From the NCBI GenBank assembly GCA_030528765.1, contig JAUMYD010000015.1:1-15887 (forward strand): DNA of 15,887 nucleotides, written 5' to 3'. The notes beneath the pieces were generated by a model. It saw nothing but the letters and a program-made list of their open reading frames with translations. It made no database searches and was not told the DNA's origin. Position 1 is the stretch's first letter. Every line of letters starts with the position of its first letter. This document shows positions 6,463-11,457 of this stretch, in pieces. The position numbers and the translations under genes were made by a program. This DNA comes from Bacillota bacterium (lineage in GTDB: Bacteria; Bacillota; Dehalobacteriia; UBA4068).

Positions 6463-7182
6463 ATGGAGGGGATGGTACCGGAGTTAACAGTAGTTGGCTT
6501 TACTTATCTTTTGACAGTACTTTTAGCAACAGGATGGGCAGTGTATATTTATTATAAAGACGATAAAAGACAACAGAAGCGGAAAAAGTATGAGGAGTCT
6601 TTGGATAAATTGGGGCGCATCGAAGAGCGAGAGAAAGCAGAAAATTCCTCTTCGGGAAAGGATTCTGCTGCGGAACGAAAAAAGCCTCGGAGAGAAAGTA
6701 TAGGAGCCGATAAAACGACGGACAAGCCCTCGGCAGAAAGAAAGCGAACGGAAGATTTGAACGCGCTGGAATTGATGAAGAGCCAGCTGATCTCGATCAA
6801 TGACTTTTCTGAGTTGAGTAAAAGCCAGTCCAAATCTGCCTTTCGTTTGGCAGTGTCCATGTGTGTTGCTGGCATTATTCTGCTGGCCGCTGCGATTCTG
6901 CTGCCCCTTTTCATGAAAACCAGCTTTGAGCAAAGCCTGCTTCCCGCTATTGGCGGCATTGTGGGCGAATTCATCGCCATCACGGCTCTGGCCGTACATA
7001 AAAAGTCAATCTCCCAGCTGAATTACTACCACCATTCCTTGCACGAAAATGAACGCTTTTTGGTTAGCGTAAATCTGCTGGATCGCTTTTCCACGCTGGA
7101 ACTGAGCGATGAAATGCTGAAAGAGCTGATCCAGGGTTCGATCCAGCTGAATCAGCGGGACATGGGCCCCGATGAGGACTAA
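6463..7182 (+). CDS. Membrane protein with TRADD-N-associated-membrane-like domain
   Basis: The product is 239 residues from ATG 6463, chosen because GGGGAG lies six to seven bases upstream; the ATG at 6472 sits directly on a GGAGG and is less likely. Layout: TM helix at about 8-31, a long charged, probably coiled-coil or disordered linker (about 33-100, rich in K/R/E/S), an amphipathic helix (100-125), a TM pair (about 127-150 and 158-178), then HKKSISQLNYYHHSL, ERFLVSVNLLDRF and an acidic tail. The TM pair with IGGIVGEF followed by SxxQLxxxHxxLxxxxRFLxxN fits what I recall of the TRADD-N-associated 2-TM domain, found in bacterial NTP-dependent conflict systems. That is recognition from memory. 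No NLR/STAND ATPase or effector gene adjoins it. The gene is clearly AT-richer than its neighbours (19 G+C of 60 at 6541-6600), suggesting acquisition. Confidence 0.8.
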   Translation: MEGMVPELTVVGFTYLLTVLLATGWAVYIYYKDDKRQQKRKKYEESLDKLGRIEEREKAENSSSGKDSAAERKKPRRESIGADKTTDKPSAERKRTEDLNALELMKSQLISINDFSELSKSQSKSAFRLAVSMCVAGIILLAAAILLPLFMKTSFEQSLLPAIGGIVGEFIAITALAVHKKSISQLNYYHHSLHENERFLVSVNLLDRFSTLELSDEMLKELIQGSIQLNQRDMGPDED

Positions 7183-7223
7183 GCCCATTTCCCCGAAATT
7201 TGAGAAAAGCCCGGGCCGCCCCC

Positions 7224-7252
7224 TTGACAGGGCGGCCTGCTTCTGGTATAAT
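7224..7252 (+). promoter_or_regulatory. Consensus sigma-A promoter of infC-rpmI-rplT
   Basis: TTGACA (7224-7229), exactly 17 bases, TATAAT (7247-7252): both boxes are perfect. Transcription should start near 7259 and give a leader of about 155 bases before the infC start. Confidence 0.95.
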
Positions 7253-7258
7253 CCCCTT

Positions 7259-7395
7259 GTTAATCAGCAAAGCAGAAGCAGCCGCTTCTCACCTGGCACC
7301 CACCGGGCGCGGGTTTATATGGCTTCTCACTCGAAAAGAGGGGTCTTTTTCTGTGCGGCGGCTTGTGCGCCGCGCTTTTTTTCTGCGCGGGCAAT
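7259..7395 (+). promoter_or_regulatory. infC operon leader, attenuator of the L20-leader type (candidate)
   Basis: The leader holds a small hairpin (AGAAGC-AGCC-GCTTCT near 7274-7289), a direct repeat GCTTCTCAC (7284-7292 and 7322-7330) and the terminator at 7353-7382. The 3' arm of that terminator, CCGCGC (7370-7375), can alternatively pair with GCGCGG (7385-7390), which would prevent the terminator forming. In Bacillota this operon is known to be autoregulated by ribosomal protein L20 through a leader terminator; I infer the same here but did not match the L20-leader structure base by base. Confidence 0.65.
7353..7382 (+). terminator. Leader terminator upstream of infC
   Basis: 8-bp stem (7353-7360 with 7368-7375, one G-U pair) with a seven-base loop, followed directly by seven U. 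It lies within the leader, 31 bases before the infC start codon, so it is a conditional terminator, not an end of operon. Confidence 0.85.
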
Positions 7396-7413
7396 CTATG
7401 GAGGTGGAAGAGT

Positions 7414-7932
7414 ATCAAAGAATTACGCATTAACGAAGAGATCAGAGCTTCCGAAGTTCGCCTGGTCGAGGATGGCGAAGACAGCATCGTCCTGCCCCTG
7501 CGGGATGCATTGAGCCACGCTGTGGAAAAGGGTCTGGATCTGGTGGAGATCTCCCCCAATGCCAAGCCCCCGGTCTGCCGTGTCATGGATTACGGCAAGT
7601 ACCGCTTCGAACAGCTGAAACGGGAAAAGGAAGCAAAAAAGAATCAGCGCGTAGTGCAGTTGAAGGAAGTCAAATTCCGCCCCAATATCGAGGATCATGA
7701 CTTTGATACCAAGGTCAAGAATGCCGAACGCTTCCTGCTGGATGGGGATAAAGTCAAGGCCACCATCATGTTCCGTGGCCGGGAGATCACCCATCAGGAT
7801 CTGGGCCGTGTTCTGCTCCAGCGCATGGCGGAGGTCCTGGCGGATGTTGCCGTGCAGGAGAAGCCTCCGAAAACGGAGGGTAAGAATATGACCACCATCT
7901 TCGCCCCCAAGCCCAACAAGCCCGGTAAATAA
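7414..7932 (+). CDS. infC: Translation initiation factor IF-3 (ATC start codon)
   Basis: IF3 binds the 30S subunit, keeps it apart from the 50S and proofreads start codon and initiator tRNA. From ATC at 7414 the product has 172 residues: IF3-N (about 4-73, with LRINEEIRASEVRLV and KPPVCRVMDYGKYRFEQ), a linker rich in K/E, and IF3-C (about 81-166, with EVKFRPNIEDHDFDTK and RGREITHQDLG). No ATG, GTG or TTG in this frame is suitably placed. A perfect GGAGGTG (7400-7406) lies seven bases before ATC, and KELRINEEIRA lines up with the usual IF3 N-terminus. AUU/AUC-type starts are a known feature of infC in other bacteria and allow autoregulation, because IF3 discriminates against them. The ATG at 7398 is out of frame and ends after 11 codons. 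First gene of infC-rpmI-rplT. Confidence 0.97.
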   Translation: MKELRINEEIRASEVRLVEDGEDSIVLPLRDALSHAVEKGLDLVEISPNAKPPVCRVMDYGKYRFEQLKREKEAKKNQRVVQLKEVKFRPNIEDHDFDTKVKNAERFLLDGDKVKATIMFRGREITHQDLGRVLLQRMAEVLADVAVQEKPPKTEGKNMTTIFAPKPNKPGK

Positions 7933-7977
7933 TCCTGTCTGCAAATTTTATTATATAAGAAAGTTGAGGAACGCATC

Positions 7978-8175
7978 ATGCCTAAAATGAAGACCCATCG
8001 CGGTACCGCCAAACGCGTCAAAGTCACCGGTACCGGTAAATTCAAACGCCATCATGCTTATTGCAGCCATAAGCTGGCCTGCAAATCTGCAAAACAGAAA
8101 CGTAACCTGCGTAAAAGCGCCATCGGCACCTCCGCTGATGAAGGCCGCTTCGCCAAGCTGCTGCCCTACGCGTAA
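7978..8175 (+). CDS. rpmI: 50S ribosomal protein L35
   Basis: Small basic ribosomal protein of 65 residues, the usual length. The diagnostic start MPKMKTHRGTAKRVKVTGTG and the C-terminal GRFAKLLPYA are both present. GAGGAA precedes the ATG by about eight bases. It is 45 bases after infC and 43 before rplT, in the conserved order infC-rpmI-rplT, and is cotranscribed with both. It contains two Cys at positions not conserved for zinc binding. Confidence 0.98.
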   Translation: MPKMKTHRGTAKRVKVTGTGKFKRHHAYCSHKLACKSAKQKRNLRKSAIGTSADEGRFAKLLPYA

Positions 8176-8218
8176 TGCCTGGGCTTAACTGAAAAATCGA
8201 GTAAGGAGATACTATACA

Positions 8219-8572
8219 ATGACCAGAGTTAAAAGAGGCTATGCCCGTCATCAGCACCATAAGAAGATCCTGAAGCTGGCCAAAGGCTATCGCGCTTCCA
8301 ATTCCAAGCTCTACCGCGTGGCGAATGAGCAGCTGCTCCACTCCATGTATTATTCCTTTGCGCATCGCCGCAAAAAGAAAGGTGATTTCCGCAAGCTGTG
8401 GATCACCCGCATCAACGCCGCTGCCCGCATGAACGGCCTGTCCTACAGCACCATGATCCATGGTCTGAAGAACGCCGGCGTGGAAGTGAACCGCAAAGTC
8501 CTGGCTGAGCTGGCTGTCAACGACGCCGCTGCCTTCGCTGCCTTTGCAGAAATGGCAAAAGCCAACCTGTAA
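8219..8572 (+). CDS. rplT: 50S ribosomal protein L20
   Basis: Early-assembly 23S rRNA-binding protein; in Bacillota it is also the repressor of this operon. The product is 117 residues, full length, starting MTRVKRGYARHQHHKKILKLAKG and containing the conserved RRKKKGDFRKLWITRINAA. Start ATG 8219 is preceded by AAGGAGAT. It is the last gene of the operon, followed by a strong terminator at 8593-8618. Confidence 0.98.
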   Translation: MTRVKRGYARHQHHKKILKLAKGYRASNSKLYRVANEQLLHSMYYSFAHRRKKKGDFRKLWITRINAAARMNGLSYSTMIHGLKNAGVEVNRKVLAELAVNDAAAFAAFAEMAKANL

Positions 8573-8592
8573 ACCAAACTTACGCACGCTTC

Positions 8593-8626
8593 AGGCTGCT
8601 GCATTTTTGCAGCAGCCTTTGTGTTT
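8593..8626 (+). terminator. Intrinsic terminator of infC-rpmI-rplT
   Basis: Perfect 11-bp stem AGGCTGCTGCA / TGCAGCAGCCT (8593-8603 with 8608-8618), loop TTTT, followed by TTGTGTTTTT. It is 20 bases after the rplT stop codon. Confidence 0.9.
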
Positions 8627-8645
8627 TTGGCCTGCGCCTTTGCGG

Positions 8646-8838
8646 AGAAGTATCGACCCAAAGTTTAAAGTTTCTTGCTTCTTCTTTTCAAAGAAGAAGG
8701 GTTTTATGTTTTTTAAAACCCCAACTTTCTTGAAAGAAAGTTGGACAAAGAACTTTAATATTTGGGCTGCGGCGTGGAACGAAGGCGGCGAAGCCTTTTG
8801 AAGTTCTTTCGCTTCCTTTCTTTCGAGAAAGGAAGGAC
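8646..8838. repeat. Modular hairpin repeat, copy R2
   Basis: This fills most of the gap between rplT and the methyltransferase gene. Successive elements: conserved block 8646-8704 (59 bases) containing hairpin 8678-8687 / 8690-8699 (10 bp); GGGTTTTA / TAAAACCC (8699-8706 / 8714-8721); hairpin 8721-8730 / 8735-8744 (10 bp, loop TGAA). Then spacer AAAGAACTTTAATATTTGGG (8747-8766 region), whose first nine bases pair with AAGTTCTTT (8801-8809), forming a larger stem; and hairpin 8812-8821 / 8826-8835 (10 bp, loop TTCG). The three 10-bp hairpins have different arm sequences but are each perfectly complementary. The conserved block recurs at 11367-11426 and inverted at 14402-14446. No promoter for the downstream gene is obvious in it. 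Confidence 0.85.
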
Positions 8839-8877
8839 TTGCACTGTTTCCCAATCCACACAAAAAAGGAGATTCCC

Positions 8878-9675
8878 ATGCAGAGCATCACAGCAAAAGA
8901 CAACCAATGGCTGCGGCTGGCCCGGGCGGTGGCCAGCAAAAAAGGGCGGGACGAGGAGGGCTGCTACCTGATCGAGGGGCTGCGCCTCTGCGGAGAGGCC
9001 CTGGCCATGGCTCTGCCCATCATCTATGTGTTCTTCTCGGAAACGGCTTTCCGGGATGGCCGCTATGTCCGCCTGGCAGAGGAAGCGGAGCTGCAGCGCC
9101 GCCACATCGCCCTGGTGCGGGACGATCTGTTTGAGAAGATCTGCGATACAGAGCACCCCCAGGGCATTGCCATGCTGCTGGAGATGCCGGAGCGGGAACC
9201 CCTGCCCAGGGTGCAGGGGGGTTGCTATGCCTATACGGACGGCATCCGTGACCCGGGGAATCTGGGCACCATCATCCGCAGCGCCCACGCGGCCGGTCTT
9301 TCCGGCCTGCTGCTCTCCCCGGACAGCGCCGACCCCTTTAACCCGAAAACCGTCCGCTCTGCCATGGGCGCCAGCTTCAAGCTGCCCATTCTGCAGTGCG
9401 AAAGCACCCGCCTGGCCCGGCAATATATCGAGGAGCTGGGCTGCCATGTGCTGGTGGCGGATGCGGAGGGCCGGGATATCCGGGATTGCACGCCCCTGCT
9501 GCAGCAGAGCCATATCTGGATCCTGGGCTCAGAGGCAGAGGGCCCCACGCCCTTCTGGAAGGAACACGCCAAAAGCCTGGTCAGCCTGCCCATGGAGCCG
9601 GATGCGGAAAGCCTGAACGTGGCCAGCGCTGCGGCTGTGCTCTTTTACCAGAGCCGATTTGCCCGCCGCAGATGA
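8878..9675 (+). CDS. SpoU/TrmH-family 2'-O-ribose RNA methyltransferase
   Basis: SAM-dependent methyltransferase of the SPOUT fold, most likely acting on 23S rRNA (related to RlmB or YsgA); the target base cannot be read from sequence. The product is 265 residues: an N-terminal SpoU substrate-binding domain (about 1-100) and the catalytic domain with motif 1 GIRDPGNLGTIIRSAHAAG (122-140), motif 2 ILGSEAEGP (215-223) and motif 3 LPMEPDAESLNVASAAA (237-253), which form the trefoil knot and SAM pocket. Start ATG 8878 has AAGGAG seven bases upstream. A trmH-type gene directly before pheST is a common Bacillota arrangement. It is separated from rplT by a terminator and repeat R2, so it is probably a new transcription unit although I see no clear promoter. 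Confidence 0.93.
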   Translation: MQSITAKDNQWLRLARAVASKKGRDEEGCYLIEGLRLCGEALAMALPIIYVFFSETAFRDGRYVRLAEEAELQRRHIALVRDDLFEKICDTEHPQGIAMLLEMPEREPLPRVQGGCYAYTDGIRDPGNLGTIIRSAHAAGLSGLLLSPDSADPFNPKTVRSAMGASFKLPILQCESTRLARQYIEELGCHVLVADAEGRDIRDCTPLLQQSHIWILGSEAEGPTPFWKEHAKSLVSLPMEPDAESLNVASAAAVLFYQSRFARRR

Positions 9676-9735
9676 CGAAAGCCGGAAATGTAAGCATTTT
9701 CTTGGTGAAAAGCGCAGTTCGCCCCTGCTTTTTGC

Positions 9736-9764
9736 TTGCTACTATATGTAGAGTATGCTATAAT
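9736..9764 (+). promoter_or_regulatory. Sigma-A promoter ahead of the YqzL-like gene and pheST
   Basis: TTGCTA (9736-9741), exactly 17 bases, TATAAT (9759-9764). Transcription would start near 9771, giving a leader of about 57 bases before the small gene. It is the only good promoter I see between the methyltransferase gene and pheS. Confidence 0.8.
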
Positions 9765-9827
9765 CATTCATGTATGGTATCAGGTTTTTTGCTTCACAAA
9801 ACGACTGCATAAAGGAGCACTGTGCTT

Positions 9828-9920
9828 ATGAAGAAACAAGCGGATGCCTGCTGGCGATTTTTTGAGCGGACCGGCCATGTGGCTATATATATGATCTATC
9901 GCGCTTTTATGCCGCAATAG
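9828..9920 (+). CDS. YqzL-like mini-protein (30 residues)
   Basis: ATG at 9828 with AAAGGAG about ten bases upstream, TAG at 9918-9920. The peptide contains DACWRFFERTGHVAIYMIYR. This agrees with the YqzL pattern DxxWKFFxxTGNIxxYLLFK, apart from a shorter C-terminus. YqzL function is unknown to me; in Bacillus it is encoded near era and recO, not here. The gene has its own promoter and is followed 28 bases later by a strong hairpin, then by pheS. An alternative reading is a leader peptide for pheS attenuation, since it carries a Phe-Phe pair, a third Phe and two Tyr. The match to YqzL makes a true protein more likely. The two readings are not exclusive. Confidence 0.68.
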   Translation: MKKQADACWRFFERTGHVAIYMIYRAFMPQ

Positions 9921-9947
9921 CAGCGGGTCAGCATTCATAGCTCGATC

Positions 9948-9994
9948 ATGCCTTTTATCCCAGCGGCAGGCTGCCTGCGGATAAAAGGCATTTT
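9948..9994 (+). terminator. Terminator or attenuator between the YqzL-like gene and pheS
   Basis: ATGCCTTTTATCC (9948-9960) pairs with GGATAAAAGGCAT (9979-9991), 13 bp perfect. An inner hairpin GCAGG-CTG-CCTGC lies at 9966-9978. The stem is followed by a short U-run (TTTTCC). No other good promoter lies between here and pheS, so it may be a conditional terminator controlling pheST. Confidence 0.7.
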
Positions 9995-10011
9995 CCAATT
10001 TAAAGGCAGTT

Positions 10012-10048
10012 CCGCAGAGCTCCCGAAGGGGGGCCGGCGGGTCTGCGG
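10012..10048 (+). promoter_or_regulatory. Structured pheS leader element
   Basis: CCGCAGA (10012-10018) pairs exactly with TCTGCGG (10042-10048), enclosing a G/C-rich loop with a possible CTCCC/GGGGG pairing. CAGAG in its 5' arm can alternatively pair with CTCTG in GGACTCTGCAG (10062-10072). There is no T-box core in this leader. The role is unknown. Confidence 0.4.
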
Positions 10049-10114
10049 CAAAAATATATACGGACTCTGCAGGCCGGGGCTTTCTCCTGCCTGCATAATA
10101 ATGGAGGTATGCAC

Positions 10115-11137
10115 ATGCAACAGAAAGTGGCGGAACTTGAAGCCAAAGCCCTGGCCGCCGTGGCTGCTGCGGCCGATGAAGCCCAGCTGACGGAACTGAA
10201 GGTGGCCTATCTGGGCAAAAAAGGGGAGATCACCCAGCTTAGCCGCATGATGGGCCAGCTGGATGCCGCGGAACGCCCAGCCTTTGGCGCATTGGTGAAC
10301 CAGGTCAAGAGCAGTGTGGAGGCGGCAGTGGCTGCCCGTATGGAGAGCTTGCAGGCTGCGGCGCGGAATGCCCGCCTGCAGAAGGAAACCATCGATATAA
10401 GCCTGCCCGGCGCCCGATTTACCAGAGGCAACCGCCACATTCTCAGCCTGGTGCAGCAGCAGATGGAGGAGATCTTCATCGGCCTGGGCTATCAGGTGGT
10501 CCAGGGCCCCCAGGTGGAGTACGATTATTACAATTTCGAAGCGCTGAACCTGCCCAAGGATCATCCCGCCCGGGATATGCAGGACAGCTTCTATTTCAGC
10601 CCCAATATGCTGCTCCGTACCCACACCTCCCCGGTGCAGGCCCGCACCATGGAGAAGATGCAGGGCAGCCTGCCGGTGAAGATCATCTCCCCCGGCGTGG
10701 TCTATCGCCGGGATGACGATGCGACCCATTCTCCCATGTTTCACCAGCTGGAAGGCCTGGTCATCGATAAGCATGTGACCTTTGCCGATCTGCGCGGCAC
10801 CCTGCTGGCCTTTGCCCGGCAGATGTTCGGCCCCGAGCGGGAAGTCCGCCTGCGCCCCAGCTATTTCCCCTTTACCGAACCCTCCGCAGAGGTGGATATC
10901 AGCTGCTTTAACTGCGGCGGCGCCGGCTGCCGGCTCTGCAAGGGCAGCGGCTGGATCGAGATCCTGGGCTCCGGCCAGGTGCATCCCCGGGTGCTGGAAA
11001 TGTCCGGCTATGACCCGGAACAGTGCAGCGGCTTTGCCTTCGGTATGGGCATCGAGCGTGTGGCCATGCTGAAATACGGCATCACCGACCTGCGCCTGAT
11101 GTTCGATAATGACGTCCGCTTCCTGAACAGCTTTTGA
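10115..11137 (+). CDS. pheS: Phenylalanyl-tRNA synthetase alpha subunit
   Basis: Catalytic subunit of the alpha2-beta2 PheRS. The product is 340 residues: N-terminal coiled coil (about 1-90), then a class II core with HPARDMQDSFYF (150-161), LLRTHTSPVQARTM (166-179), motif 2 region VYRRDDDATHSPMFHQLEG (196-214), FPFTEPSAEVD (251-261) and motif 3 GFAFGMGIERVAMLKYGI (306-323). A four-Cys cluster C264-x2-C267-x4-C272-x2-C275 looks like a zinc knuckle, a variant known in part of the bacterial PheS proteins. ATG 10115 is chosen because GGAGG ends seven bases before it; the ATG at 10109 is one base from the GGAGG and cannot be used efficiently. It is followed by pheT after a 320-base gap filled by repeat R3. 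Confidence 0.98.
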   Translation: MQQKVAELEAKALAAVAAAADEAQLTELKVAYLGKKGEITQLSRMMGQLDAAERPAFGALVNQVKSSVEAAVAARMESLQAAARNARLQKETIDISLPGARFTRGNRHILSLVQQQMEEIFIGLGYQVVQGPQVEYDYYNFEALNLPKDHPARDMQDSFYFSPNMLLRTHTSPVQARTMEKMQGSLPVKIISPGVVYRRDDDATHSPMFHQLEGLVIDKHVTFADLRGTLLAFARQMFGPEREVRLRPSYFPFTEPSAEVDISCFNCGGAGCRLCKGSGWIEILGSGQVHPRVLEMSGYDPEQCSGFAFGMGIERVAMLKYGITDLRLMFDNDVRFLNSF

Positions 11138-11159
11138 TCGCAGCTGTAAAAACCGTTCT

Positions 11160-11426
11160 TAAACCCTTCTTTTCTTGAAAGAAAAGAAGCAAAAGAACTT
11201 TCATGTTTGGCTTGCAGCTTTGATTGGAAGAAGGCAAAGCCCTTCAAAAGTTTCAAAGGCTTTTCGAAGAAGAAGGGTTTTACCGGTGTTAAAGATAGAA
11301 AGCCGTCCCTCTTTTTAAAAAAGAGGGACCCAGAAAACACTTATATTTGGACGATCAGCTTCGATCAGAAGTATCGGCCCAAAGGTTAAAAGTTTCTTGC
11401 TTCTTCTTTTCAAAGAAGAAGGGTTT
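11160..11426. repeat. Modular hairpin repeat, copy R3, between pheS and pheT
   Basis: This fills nearly the whole pheS-pheT gap. Elements in order: hairpin 11166-11175 / 11180-11189 (10 bp, loop TGAA); spacer AAAAGAACTTTCATGTTTGG (11191-11210); a GAAGGC-AAAGCCCTTC module (11232-11248); hairpin 11305-11316 / 11318-11329 (12-base arms); spacer AAAACACTTATATTTGG (11334-11350); conserved 60-base block 11367-11426. That block differs from 8646-8704 by a few substitutions and one inserted base and contains hairpin 11400-11409 / 11412-11421. An essential two-subunit enzyme is therefore encoded by a message with several hairpins between its cistrons. There is no U-run typical of a terminator after these stems. 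Confidence 0.88.
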
Positions 11427-11457
11427 ACGAGTAGATATAGACAGAGGGAGAATCGAC

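Noticed and set aside
7398..7433. ATG-initiated 11-codon frame over the infC start
   Set aside because: Out of frame with IF3, overlaps the ribosome binding site and ends at once; a leader peptide role has no support.
8741..8764. Promoter within repeat R2 (TTGGAC with TAATAT)
   Set aside because: Only about 10 bases separate the boxes, and the sequence is a repeat spacer.
8646..8838. CRISPR array reading of the repeats
   Set aside because: Units are not regularly spaced, each is palindromic with changing arms, and no cas genes are present.
9990..10114. T-box upstream of pheS
   Set aside because: No GGGTGGNACC core is present on the plus strand in the leader.
11347..11457. N-terminal extension of PheT by 37 residues
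   Set aside because: It would translate the intergenic repeat; ATG 11458 has a ribosome binding site and gives the family N-terminus.
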